Positions 36,859 through 47,738 are shown, counted from the stretch's first letter. The stretch is 64,000 nt of DNA from Notospermus geniculatus (GCA_002633025.1 NMRB01001374.1:12572-76571), one strand, 5' to 3'. The notes: generated from the letters alone by a model not told the origin. Numbers and translations: made by a program.

Positions 36859-39800
36859 AGTTCCGGGACTGGTTTGGGAGGCGGAGGAGGTTGAGACTTT
36901 TTGATAGGAGTTGGTGGCCATTTAGATTGTGCCGGGACTGGTTTGGGAGGCGGAAAAGGTAGAGGCTTTTTGATAGGAGTTGCAGGCTCTTCGAGAGGTT
37001 CTGCTGGGACAGGTTTGGGAGGCGGAGGAAGCCTCTGCGTTTGACTCTCACTTTTTACTTGCGGTGGTGCTGATCCGAGCTTAGCACTCTGTTTCCTATT
37101 ACGCCTGTAGCTATGAATTTCATCCCGGATAGGTTGTGGCAAAGAAACTTGTTCGTCATGTCTTGGGTCTGATGATCTTGCAGTTTGTGGTATCTGCTGT
37201 CCGCCTAGCATTCCGGTTTCATGTAATGAATCAGAAATGACGGCAGTGACATACCCATCGTCTTCCTCTTGTGGCACGGGAGGAAGAGGAGCGTCCCATC
37301 TTTTGTTTGATCGGCTCTTTAGCACAGCACCAAACTTGGCTTTCAGAGACCTATCTTTACACTTATGAATATCTTCCATCAGAGGCTTCGGTAAAGATTG
37401 CCGTCCGCTGTGGCTTGGATCTGATGGCCGCCTTCCAATTTGTCCCCTAACGTGTTCACGTTCTTGTAGCACTTTCTCAGAAACGGAGCGAGTGATGTTC
37501 ACACCGGGGAAGACATTTTCATAGTCGTGTTGTGGCAAGGTTGACTGGTTCAGTTGATCCGCCGAGGGAAGCTCAGGTTTGTCTGACTCGCTCTTTCTTC
37601 GCTTGAATTTGGCAAATGGTGCCTTCACCTTGTTGACAAAGTTTCGTAGTTTCTCACCTGTTGTTTCTGGATCCTCTATTGTACTTGTAGCATCTGAAAT
37701 AGTATCAAGGTCAGTTCGATAAAGAAATTCATCAGGAAAGTAGCTAGGCCATACATGTATATACATGTACATGCACTGTTAGAAATAACAGAAGATTTTA
37801 CAGAAAATCTGTGCAGCAGAGTCCACAGGACGGTTCTGTAAAATTACAGACCTGATCTGTAAAATTACAAACTTAAATAAATGTCAACAGAGATTTGACT
37901 GGAGGCTGACCAAATTATATTTTCATACTGCCCTCAGAAGGCATCATTATGGGATGTCCAATGGAGTCCAACCAATACAGGAAAACATGAATCATACCAT
38001 AAAAAAATTATGTAAATTTACAGAAAGTGCTGGGGACTCTGCTGCAGGCACTTTCTGTAAAATTACTGGAGAATTACTACTGTAAATTTAATAATTTCTA
38101 ACAGTGTGTATTTACATAGCCATTAATATTGACGAAAATAGGGCCCTATCATATGCTATCCCGAATAATAAACTGGTAACCGCAACATCACCCATGTCGA
38201 CTAGGACTCTTTATTGATATCATGGCATGTGTCCCAATTCGCATCCCACCACCCCAGTAGTATTCTAAGGCCAAAAGTGGGTGGCATGTACAGCCTTCCC
38301 ATTTGGCACTGGGTATAATAAAATGGGAAATTGTTCATGGCACTGAAGTGGACATGTGCATGACTTCAGTGCAAACTACATGTATGTGTTATGCCCCCCG
38401 TTCACGGTCATACTTTTCCTCAAATTTTCTGAATATGCTCGATGAAGGCTTTATATAGCATTTCGGCTAGCAGCCATATTGCCAAAATTATGTCATCACC
38501 ATGGAAATTCTCTTCCAGTGTGACAGATGATATTGGTCCTCCCATTCCCCAGTGGGGGAAATCCCTATGACGATTAACCGAATTTTGGCAAGATGGTTGC
38601 TAGCAAACTCAGCTATAGATTTAATCTCCCACCCCGAACCATAACTCCAGCTCGGTGCCTAAGTATTTTCTCAAAAGGGTCTGCTGGTCAATTTTTAGAT
38701 CGTCGTCAGCAGCATTTTAACAATGAAATAACTTTTTTTTTCAGTGAATTTCGATACCCTGATTTGGACTCTGCATGAGAATGCTATCCTATGTGTGCGT
38801 GTTGACGTTTATTTTGTGGGTTTCGCATCTTAAGGTTGATTCGACCAATAATAAATAATAATAATGTTAGTTCTTATATAGCGCATTTCCAGTTGACCTG
38901 GAAAATGCGCATTATTACCATGCGTATTATGCGTATTATTTACATTATTACCCCCAGCTATAGGTCTGTTCATTCCAATTAACTTTCTCCACTCCCCGGG
39001 GAGTATTACAGTCCCGGCAGCTGATTTCAGCGCTCTTGGACTAACATTCACATATAGACCATCACTGCCAGCCAGGTACCCCTGGGTGGGGTGAAGCAAG
39101 TGAGGCAAAGTGACTTGCTCAAGGTCACAAGCGAGCGTGTTTCTTTTTTCTTGGTCAGGACTGGGAATCGAGCCCGGGACCTTTCTGATCAGAAGTCCGT
39201 CTCGCTAACCACTACACCACGCCGCTCCTCCGCGTTGCGTAGTGTTTGCCTGTCGGTTAAACGGTCCAAATGGGTCATGTGAATACAGGGCCGTATTTAA
39301 CTTTTTGGTCCAGGGGGGGGGCAGAAGCCCTCTTTTTGCCGCTTTTTGCCCAAAATCCGCATGAAAATCACGTTTTTTTGGTTTGCTCAGGGGGGGGCAA
39401 CTGCCCCCCTCGCCCCCCCTTTAAATACGGCCCTGGAATAAAAACTAGTAAATGCTTTTTCTTGAATTTTGCAGTACGAATGCACTAGGGAGTGCTGTAC
39501 AAATCTGAAGTAAAAGAATTTGCTACTCTTTATTCATATGACCAATTGTCTCTTGCCTCAGGACATTACGATACCGGAGTTACCACATGAGACATGGCGT
39601 AGCCAGAGTTGGCATTCGGCGAAATACGGACTCTTACCTTCAGTAGGCCATGAGGGAGCAAGGGATGATGATGGTGGGTTCTTCAGCTCTCCGATAAAGT
39701 CTCTGATTGTGATGTAGTCATAAATGTTCTCAGCACTGCATTCTTGTATCTGTGACACGGACGCAGAATTGGCGTCGATCACGACATTGATGTCCTTGAA

Positions 39801-40769
39801 CCGTTCCATTTCAAAGAGCGAGGCTTTGGATCTGATGATGTCACATACCGGGTCCATTGGGTGGTCCAGCCAAGTTAGAAATCTAAGTGAACTGGTCGGG
39901 CTTGCTTCATTTAGTGGCTTTGGGAAGAAGACAAAGTTTGCACTCATGACGTCTCCTTGCCTGAAGCGTAATGTTTTTGTCTGTTCGTCTGTGTCTTCAT
40001 CAGTGCCCATGAAGGGGTAGAGGCTGCTGATGGTGCATGCAACGAGGACATCATACCGAGTTTCTGAGATCAGCACAATATCACGGGAACTCAAACCTGG
40101 TGGCTTTACGGTGAAGTACACTCGCTGTGGAAGTGTGAAGTTCTCATACACTTCCTGCAAGCTATACGTGTTGTTATCTTGCACTATGGTGAAATTTCCT
40201 TTTGCTGTCATTGGGATGGCAAATGTTCTGTCGAGTAACCTCACTTTACAGATTATGCAGTCATTTTCCTGGTGCTGCAGTTCAAGGGTAGACCCTCGTT
40301 TAATTGTCGCGTCTCCAACAGTGAATGTCTTCTGTGGCTTGGCATACCTTGGTCCGAAATCCCAAAGATCGCTCATTTTCGGGTAGACAAAATCTTCACT
40401 CCTAAGGGAAAGAATCCGCACCTTACTCTCCTGGTCAACCTTACTCATTGTTGTCAACGGAATGATATACTGGGCCTCGACTTTGTTTTTGAATTTTTCC
40501 ATTGAAGTGTCGTAACAAATGTCGTAATCACAAGCCATCACTCGCTTGAAATTTTGGACGCCAAGTCCAACAAACGCCTCGTCTCCACAAAAGGACACAC
40601 TTTCAGCATCCCCGTACCAACCAGTTTCTGGACGAATCACCTTTGGCCAATCGGTCGACTCCATCAGCTTATCCAGGGACGAACCCCAAGATGACATTTT
40701 CACCTGCTTCAGGATATCTCTCTGCCAGTTGTCGGCTTCCTCCTGATATTCCTGTCTCTGCTGCTGCAT
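36018..40769 (-). CDS. chimeric gene A': CABIT + proline-rich linker fused in frame to half of an SLC35G1-like transporter
   Basis: Exon 1 is 40769-39638 (377 codons, nearly identical to A; donor GTAAGA). Exon 2 is 37693-36018, acceptor TTTCAG, phase 1, 557 codons, stop TAG. Exon 2 starts DATSTIEDPE, has HDYENVFPG (YxN), RRPSDPSHSGRQ and QRLPPPPKPVP, then proline repeats. At 36858, instead of IKFPPPDG and a SAM domain, it reads SGYSNYTLGANIS and continues through five transmembrane segments to GSSCQNQ. The join is in frame, with no n and no stop. The transporter part matches 46130-46970 without indels. So the predicted 935-residue protein has an adaptor N-terminus and transmembrane segments 6-10 of a DMT transporter. 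Whether it is transcribed is unknown. An assembly misjoin is the main alternative, but the tandem-duplication geometry explains it exactly. Confidence 0.8.
37774..38106. mobile_element. TIR element with CACTGTTAGAAAT ends, in intron of A'
   Basis: Left end CACTGTTAGAAATAA, right end ATTTCTAACAGTG. The inside has TCTGTAAAATTACAG words repeated inverted. The same element is truncated by the n at 27153 in duplication copy 1 (27154-27418), so it predates the duplication. Confidence 0.75.
38842..39232 (-). mobile_element. tRNA-derived SINE, private to duplication copy 2
   Basis: Minus-strand head: box A TGGTGTAGTGGTTAGCGA (about 39205-39222) and box B CCCGGGCTCGATTCCCAG (about 39164-39180). The tail is AGCGC, then TATAAGAACTAACATTATT and AAT-type triplets near 38842-38880. 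Copy 1 lacks it: 28130-28160 reads straight through GATTCGACCACATTGAG. Length about 390 bp. Confidence 0.85.
39286..39435. mobile_element. foldback MITE private to duplication copy 2, 5-bp TSD
   Basis: CAGGGCCGTATTTAAC at left mirrors TTAAATACGGCCCTG at right. GAATA flanks both sides (39281-39285, 39436-39440), and copy 1 reads GTGAATAAAAACTAG uninterrupted at 28189-28203. Confidence 0.88.
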
Positions 40770-40984
40770 CGTGCTATATTTGATAGCCTACTTCCAAATC
40801 CCAACTTGTCTTCTTCCTTGTGGCTCTCAAATCTTATGTATCCAGCAGGAAAGGCATACGTGCTAGGCCTATACATGCATAGCTTATTTCGGTTTGACAC
40901 CATTTGATATGAAATCTAACTTGTCCATAACACACAATCCATACTTTGATCAATATCAGTTTTTTTCCTCATCTCTTAATTCAA

Positions 40985-40992
40985 ATGCAAAT
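40985..40992. promoter_or_regulatory. octamer motif ATGCAAAT upstream of A'
   Basis: Located 216 bp upstream of the A' start codon in the same context as upstream of A. It means the chimera keeps the A promoter region intact through at least this point. Confidence 0.4.
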
Positions 40993-41960
40993 GACCGTGA
41001 CTATAATACCTCTATTCACTGGATTGTGAAATGTTCTCATGTGCGCAGAGACGAATAATTTACTGAGTACAATGTGCTTTCTTTTCCACATTAAGATGTC
41101 AACTATAATAGAAAAGGAAACCAGGAAGTAATCATGATATCTCTATCTTTTCTCATTTTGGTTCCCGAAGCCGCCGCCAGGGCAGAAGGCTTCGGTCATA
41201 TTGGCCGCCATCTTTGCGGCATAAAACTTGTCGTCGCGGTTCTAAGATCATCATTTTGATATCACGTGTTATTTTTAGAATGGGGTTGTCCCTAGCCACG
41301 TGGGTGCTAAAATGTCATCGGTATTGCGCGGAATGGCAACACCGAGGAAGTTTCTTGGTGAGAATGTTTGTGCCATGTTGCATTTCTGTAAAAAAGCTCA
41401 AGGGGAGAATTAAATTTGTACGGGAAAATGGAATCCTAAAATGACGTCAGTAACAAAATGGCGGCCAATACCGAAGCGTTCTAGCTCTAGCGGCGGCTTC
41501 GGCAACCAAAATGTCTTTTTCTGTCAATTTGTAATGATATTGTCCATTGTAGAATGACAATTTTTCTCGAATCTGAGCCCATTAACTGACTGCTTGATCA
41601 TTCAATGTCCGTGAAATAAAATGACCATCATGTTTCGTCAATACCCTATATATTTTTCCACGTTTTCACTTTCTGTAGGCCTATACAATAAAGAACAAGT
41701 CATCCTTGTCTCTTCATTCATTTATTATCATCAAAGATATTTCGTGTCAAAAAATACCTGGATTTGGTTTAAAACATGTCACCTTGATACGTGCCTAAGT
41801 CATATTTACCAAGTATTGCAGCTGCTGTCAGTTGCTTCTGTTGTGACATGGATCCTACTCGCACAACTGATATGTTGACCCTTCGACCCTTCCTGTTATT
41901 TAATCCGTAAATCAGTGTACATGTACATTTCCTCGGTGCCTGTTCCCTGTATGCATTAGC

Positions 41961-42170
41961 TGACTCTTTCTCCCTCCCCACCTTGATAAGACTGGTCTCC
42001 TGTCCAACCTATATATAGCCAGTAGTAACACCGAGGCTGGACTGATACTATGTCGAAACAAAAATGGCCGCCATAGCTTCATCACTTGAGAAGTTCAACG
42101 TGCTGTTATAGCATGACTAACCCTTCATCAGGTAAGGTAACATGCTTTAACTCATTCTTTTATGTGTAGC
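41961..42170 (+). promoter_or_regulatory. recurrent TATA-ATG-splice-donor block, copy 3
   Basis: The duplicate of the 31085 block. CTATATATAGCC, ATG at 42064 and donor CAG|GTAAGG at 42131/42132 are kept. Changes in the short frame (CCATAGCTTC, AACGTGCTG) leave an in-frame stop. Confidence 0.4.
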
Positions 42171-42364
42171 AACACCCTCAATACCTAATTGGTAAATTAG
42201 ATCATTCAAATATAAATGTAGATAGATTTGAACGGTCTTGTCGAACATGCATAATACGACGTTTCCTAAAGGTCAAAGGTTACGCATACTGTCGGGCTTT
42301 AAGACACATTCAGACCAACAGCAACTGACAAATGAAGTTGTAGCAGTTTGCCACTGATGCTTAG

Positions 42365-44063
42365 TCAAAAGTCACCATTTCTTATCCTTTCAATCTGCTT
42401 CAGTTGAAACTTTGTGGCACAGAACGGTTCTTCAACGAAGTCGTCAGTTTCAAGACTCTCTTCAAAGAACCGTCCAGTCACTTTGTTTTTCTTCAGCTCC
42501 TCAGCAATATTAATCAAGTTGAAGTGATTGAAAAGTTCAGCGAGTTGGTCGATGGTAAGTTCAGATAGAGGGGTCAACTTTCCATCTGGTGGGGGAAATT
42601 TAACTTGGCGAGATAGTGGCTGAGAAGTCGGTCTTGGACACCTGGTCGGTGAAGGGTTTTTGGTTGAACTGTCAACTGGTTGAGGTGAACACTGGTCCAA
42701 CCTGAGTCGGCTTAGTGATCTCCCACTGTGTTTTATATTGTCCATAGTTTTGAATTTCTTCCATTGAAGGCGTTCGACTGCTGCGACTGGGATCTGACGG
42801 TCTTCTTTCAACTTGTCGTGCCCTCATCTCTTCCTGTTCTTGTGGTATCTTCGTCCTGGGAGTGATCGCGGTCGTTACACCGTCAGGGTCATCGCGTGGC
42901 AAGGGAGGAAGTGGGACGCCTGATCTTCGGTTCAATCCACCAACTGGTGCAGTACCATATTTTCCTGTATCGGCCTCACTCTTGCTGTGCATCGGTATGA
43001 TAGGTGTAGGGTTCAACTCTTTAGATGCGATTCCTTTCTGAGGCAGCTGAGTGTCTGTGTACTCTTGATCCTCGAGTGAACTTGTAGCATCTGAAATGTA
43101 CATGTATATTTAGAAATTGTAGCCTAATAGCGAAAAAAATATCACATCAAAGAAGGGAGCTTTGCCCAGATGTTCATGGCCAGATGTTCCCCTGTGCGAC
43201 CATGCCAAGTCCCTGGAACATCAATACTGGATCTGAACAAACCTATAAAAAAAACAAAATGCAGAGAAATCGAAGTTGACACTCCATTTAAATCTTACCT
43301 GGAGCAGGCATTATAGGAGCTTCGGGTGATGGTGGTTTCTTAAACTCGCCAATAAAATCTCTGATTGTGATGTAGTCATAAATGTTCTCAGCACTGCATT
43401 CTTTTATCTGTGACACGGAGGTGGAATTGGCATTAATCACAACACTGATATCTTTGAACCGTTTCATTTCAAATAGAGATGCTCTGGATTTGATGGTGTC
43501 ACATACAGGGTCCTTTGGGTTGTACAGCCAGGTAACGAATTCAAGCGCACTGGTTGGGCTGTCGTCGTTTAATGGCTTTGGAAAGTAGACGAAGTTAGCA
43601 TCGACGATGTCTTCTTGTCTAAGGCCTGGTGATTTTGTTATCACTTCATTCTGGTTTTCCGTGCCCATGGAGTAGAGGCTGCTGACAGTGCAAGCAATGA
43701 GGACATCATACCGGGTGTCGGTGATCAAGAGTACGTCGCGTGATATCAGACCAGGCGGCTTCACAGTGAAGTAGACTCGCTGTGGAAGTGTGAAGTTGCG
43801 ATAAACCTCCTCTAAGCCGTATACGTTGCCATCTTCCACTATGGTGAAGTTACCCTTGACAGTCATCGGGATGGCAACTGTCTTCGCTAACTGCTTTATA
43901 TCACAGATTACACAGTCATTCTCCTGGTGCTTCAGTTCAAAGGTATATCCAATTCTGACCGTTGTGTTCCCAACAACGAATGTCTTCTGCGGCTTGGCAT
44001 ACCTTGGGTTGAAATCCCAGAGATCGCTCATTTTCGGAAAGATATGATCGGTACTTTTAATCC
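42365..44063 (-). pseudogene. GAREM-like pseudogene B' (5'-deleted and frameshifted)
   Basis: The duplicate of gene B. CABIT homology starts abruptly at 44063 (RIKSTDHIFPKMSDLW). The first 121 codons and the promoter of B are gone, replaced by sequence that in copy 1 lies at 34378 on, a deletion of about 945 bp. Exon 1 remnant 44063-43299 has a good GTAAGA donor; exon 2 is 43090-42365. Exon 2 has one extra A near 42688 (GTGAACACTGG versus GTGACACTGG), shifting the frame before the SAM domain, whose codons are otherwise intact. Two independent lesions, so this is a pseudogene unless it starts at the internal Met of MSDLWDF and the insertion is a sequencing error. Confidence 0.85.
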
Positions 44064-44473
44064 GATATGCAACATTAGGGAGTTTAAGAAATCAATCTAA
44101 CGATAAGCGTTAACTTTACGACAACGTTATTTTTCATACTGCGAATTCGCCAGATTATATAGTCCATTTTCGGTACAAAAAGTAACATTAGGGAGGTTTA
44201 GAAATCAAACGATAAACGTAAACGTTAACGCCAACGTTATTTTTGCACCGGAAATTCAATATAAAGTCTGGGTAATGTGTAGTATGAAAAATAACATTGT
44301 ATTTGTAAATACAGATACGATTTAATGAAAAAAATAACATTGTCGTAAAGTTTACGTTTATCGTTTGATTTCTAAACCTCACTGTTGTAAAGTTAACGTT
44401 TATCGTTTGATTTCTTAAAGTTCCTATTATCACTTCGAGTACCTTTAAATGATGACCATTGGTAATTGGTAAT

Positions 44474-44721
44474 CACGACTTCATCGTTTACATTCAACAT
44501 GTTCAATGTTTGTAAACATTGATGTTTACAACATGTTATTTTGGACTTTTGGAACATGCCAATGCACCAAATTGAACAATTTCGGTATCAAAAGAATGTC
44601 TAGAGGGGTATGCCGCCAATAAATTACTCATACGACGTAGAAAGACTGGACACAAACAAACAAAATGTAAATAAACAATGATTTTCGTGCCCGCGAAAAT
44701 ACCGTGATACATTATCTTTAA
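44474..44721. mobile_element. TTAA-type MITE, left end lost, private to duplication copy 2
   Basis: Homologous to 31432-31679. It keeps the right terminus CCGTGATACATTATCT followed by TTAA but begins within CACGACTTCATCG, lacking AGATAATGTAT. Copy 1 has ATCATTAACGGAAAG at the matching place (34793-34812), an apparent empty site. Confidence 0.75.
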
Positions 44722-45415
44722 CGGAAAGACACCTTTTAATCTGCTAATTCAAGTTGGAAAACCAGGAAGTATTCCGATATCGGGTGACTCATTTCTTTAT
44801 ATGATGAAATTTTTGAGTTCACTTTGCATGGGCGGAATTAGGCCAATGGCAACAACGGACATTTTGACATTTATTATGCTTAATACAGAATAGATAAATG
44901 CAGATACTCTAGGCCCGGATCTATAAGACCACACAATAAAGAATGACGACTCCACCCAAAATAGGCCGATTTTAATATTCCTTCCAAATATAATGGTCAC
45001 TGCCCATTAGTTCTGATTGGAGCACATTTTTCTGGACACGGTCAAGCTAGGAATCCACTGCTGATTTTCTGCGTTGCGACTTGCTTTGCAACCTGCTACA
45101 TCCTGCGATTGAATACGATCGCAAGGAACTGATACCGGTCGCCGACCAATTGACGACTGAAATTGACCACATCTTCGCCATTGGTGGAAATCACGTCTAG
45201 CGAGTCCACTACGGCGATCGAGTGCCCACTTGCAAAGCAAGTTGCAACGCAAAATCGGTGGATTCCTAGCTTCAATGGCATTGGCAATGGTGTGCCGCAA
45301 ACTAGCGCTGGAATGGATGAAATGAACACCAGCACAACCTGACATAAAGACAGACTTTTTTACTCTTTCCTTGAAAACCTACATTATTTAAAGCCCAACA
45401 GTATGCATTAGGTGA

Positions 45416-45900
45416 CTCTTTCTCCCTCCCCACCTTGATAAGACTGGTCTCCTGTCCAACCTATATATAAGGGAGTAAGAAATAAAAGTGGAAAATAAGA
45501 AGTGGGAAATTTTGGAATTTTGCGCGAATTTTTCAATTTCTCAAATTGGGAGAAAATATTTCCCCATTTTGAGAAATTTTCTTAAAATGACATGACATTT
45601 TGTCTGATTTTTTAGGCGATATTTCTCAAAACGGGAAATAAATTTCTCCCAATTTGAGAAATTGAAAAATTCGGGTAAAATTCCAAAATTTCCCACTTCT
45701 TATTTTCCACTTTTATTTCTTACTCCCTTATATAGCCAGTGGTAACAGCGAGGCTGGACTGATACTATGTCGAAACAAAAATGGCCGCCATACCTTCATC
45801 ACTTGAGAAGTCCAACGAGCTGTTAGAGTGTGACTAACCCTTCGTCAGGTAAGGTAACATCGTTCAACTCATTCTTTTATCATTTATGTGTAGCAATACT
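45416..45900 (+). promoter_or_regulatory. recurrent TATA-ATG-splice-donor block, copy 4, split by a MITE
   Basis: 45416-45469 carries the upstream part to CTATATAT and 45729-45900 resumes with TATATAGCC, ATG at 45781 and donor CAG|GTAAGG at 45848/45849. The MITE between them sits exactly in the TATA run. Confidence 0.45.
45470..45728. mobile_element. MITE, AGGGAGTAAGAAATAAAAGT family (copy 2), inserted in the TATA run
   Basis: Left AGGGAGTAAGAAATAAAAGT, right ACTTTTATTTCTTACTCCCT, a perfect 20-bp TIR. The flanks are TATATATA and TATATA. The empty site is visible in three paralogous blocks (31139, 41999, and near-identical 62257), which fits a TA-type or TATATA duplication. Confidence 0.9.
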
Positions 45901-46129
45901 CCCAATATCTAATTGGTAACTTAGATCATTCAAATAGATCTGAACAGTCGGCCGTCGCGAGATACAAAACCTAAAGGGCGGCGCACACTGGCGATTTTTC
46001 GAGCCATTTTCCAGGCGACCGGCCTTGCGACCACAGCAGCGACTGAACATATTATTAGTTTTTTTAGTTTTTGTTGACTCGTTTGCGACAAATGCTTCCT
46101 TTACCCATACTGTTGGTCTTTACGTTCTT

Positions 46130-47437
46130 CTACTGATTCTGACAAGACGAACCCGGGTTCAGAACTCCAGGATTTGAAGACGTCCTTTCTATTAAAGGAA
46201 CATATTCATCTCCTCCTTCTCTCTTTGCCCTCCGTACCGAGATATATTTTTTCACGCCAGCGGCGATCACGCACACCAACACCACAGAAGCCCCGCCGAT
46301 GCTCAACACGTTTGGCATTTCTTTCAGAATCATGATCTGTAGGACATACGAAAATGGTATTTCTACGGCATTGGCTATGGCTATCAAAGTGGCGTCACTG
46401 TATTGTAGGGAGGCTAGTATGCAGATCCGATACCCCAACATGGTAGCAACAATCCCTAGTTGTTTACACCAAATTTGCCAATCTACTGGAAATGTCCAAA
46501 CCTGAAAACATGTGGCGAGAATCGCCACCGCAAACAGCTGCACTAACGTGTGCAAAAAGAAGGTTGTTCCCCAATACACATCACGGCACTTCCTGAGAGC
46601 AATGAAGTTTCCGGTTGCGAAAATGGCAGACATGACGGCAAGAATAACGGCGTATTCTCGGGGGATATCTAGACGGAAGGTCGTGGTGTTTCTGTGATTG
46701 TCCACGTTAACCTGTTTACCTAGGTCCGTAAGGAAGTCAGATGTGTTAGGTCTTAAATGTTCCGACTGGTTGTAAAGCACTTCAGGATATCCATGAACAC
46801 CAAACCTCGACAAATTTGAAAAATCTCCATTGAGACTTTCTGCATCCTTTTGTTGGTTGCACTTTACGCTGCACATTTCGGTGTCGAAAGCTCCGGGAAC
46901 GTTTGTCGTGGTGTTCAGGTTACCGATGGAAATATTGGCGCCCAAGGTGTAGTTGGAATAACCAGATGTTGGTGCTGGTAAAATTAACGTCTTCAGGAAG
47001 GTTGGCTGGACCACAAATAACGTACCTCCAATCAGGACGAAAGTGATCAAAGCATCAATTATGTCATAGGATTCCTTGAGAATGAAATAGGCCACGATGC
47101 CTACAAATATAGGTTTGCAAAAAACCAAAGCCAGAACGTCACCTAGTGCCATGTTCCTTATAGCAATGTTTAAGGAGTTTGTATAACATCCGTTCAGCAG
47201 CGCTGCGATCCAGACATACACATTCCTCTCAGCAAACATCGTCTCTTTCTTATGAAGAAGCCATGCACCTGATATTACCAACAGTGGAATTTCGCGGATG
47301 AATATACACTCGAACACATTCAGCTCAACCTGCATTTGAAATAAAAGAGACGAAAACGCAGAGAAGATAGAACTTAACACACCCAATGAGAAACCAATGA
47401 CGTCATCGGCAAAAAGGACTTGTACGAGAGAGGGCAT
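46130..47437 (-). CDS. SLC35G1-like drug/metabolite transporter (EamA fold), full length
   Basis: A single open frame of 435 residues starting MPSLVQVLFADD. Ten predicted transmembrane segments fall in two EamA repeats: about 14-34, 43-61, 74-92, 99-120, 128-146, and then 262-281, 291-312, 325-342, 348-370, 377-395. Order and motifs (FECIFIREIP; ALGDVLALVFCKPIFVGIVAYFILKE, split here as ALGDVLALVF and FILKESYD) resemble SLC35G1, a multi-pass protein of the drug/metabolite transporter superfamily whose substrate is not firmly known. Unusual: a loop of about 105 residues between segments 5 and 6 carrying seven N-x-S/T sequons (NYT, NIS, NTT, NLS, NQS, NTS, NTT), which implies a lumenal or extracellular loop. 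No intron was seen inside the frame. Its C-terminal half was duplicated into the chimera at 36018. Confidence 0.85.
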   Translation of the reverse strand: MPSLVQVLFADDVIGFSLGVLSSIFSAFSSLLFQMQVELNVFECIFIREIPLLVISGAWLLHKKETMFAERNVYVWIAALLNGCYTNSLNIAIRNMALGDVLALVFCKPIFVGIVAYFILKESYDIIDALITFVLIGGTLFVVQPTFLKTLILPAPTSGYSNYTLGANISIGNLNTTTNVPGAFDTEMCSVKCNQQKDAESLNGDFSNLSRFGVHGYPEVLYNQSEHLRPNTSDFLTDLGKQVNVDNHRNTTTFRLDIPREYAVILAVMSAIFATGNFIALRKCRDVYWGTTFFLHTLVQLFAVAILATCFQVWTFPVDWQIWCKQLGIVATMLGYRICILASLQYSDATLIAIANAVEIPFSYVLQIMILKEMPNVLSIGGASVVLVCVIAAGVKKYISVRRAKREGGDEYVPLIERTSSNPGVLNPGSSCQNQ

Positions 47438-47730
47438 TTTATCAATCCGGTTGGGATCACAACATGGAAAAAGTTACTCCTTTCGTCCACCTATGAACGC
47501 CAGTGATGATCACATGCACCACTGCAGACGAATGAAAGCGTTGAAATCTGTTTTGAACAATCGGAAATTCCAAACAATAATATCGAATCAGTTCACTTCG
47601 TTTTCTGACATCTTCAGCCACATCCGGTTCATGAAGCCGCTGTTACATGTACGTCTCTGTGTTTGCCTTTTCGGGTGTGTGAAACAGAACACCCATCTTC
47701 TTTTGCTCAACCATATAAGGTGGTTTCATA

Positions 47731-47738
47731 TGACGTCA
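47731..47738. promoter_or_regulatory. CRE-like palindrome TGACGTCA upstream of the transporter
   Basis: TGACGTCA, a full CREB/ATF consensus, lies about 295 bp upstream of the transporter start codon, next to CATATAAGG and GGCCATGTTGG. Family knowledge only; no evidence of use. Confidence 0.35.

Larger units (their letters stand above)
37843..46970. repeat. tandem segmental duplication, copy 2
   Basis: Collinear with 27154-36858. Private changes: a SINE at 38842-39232, a MITE at 39286-39435, deletion of the B' 5' end, a TTAA-MITE fragment at 44474-44721 and a MITE at 45470-45728. Beyond 46970 the transporter continues with its N-terminal half, so copy 2 holds the ancestral right-hand junction. 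Confidence 0.9.

Noticed and set aside
39160-39232. Functional tRNA gene
   Set aside because: Box A and B are good, but the element has a SINE-type tail and is absent from the paralogous copy, so it is a SINE insertion.
27154-46970. Pure assembly artefact (two haplotypes in tandem)
   Set aside because: Not fully excluded, but the join at 36858 has no n, is in frame and is precisely what a single tandem duplication predicts; retained as a caveat.
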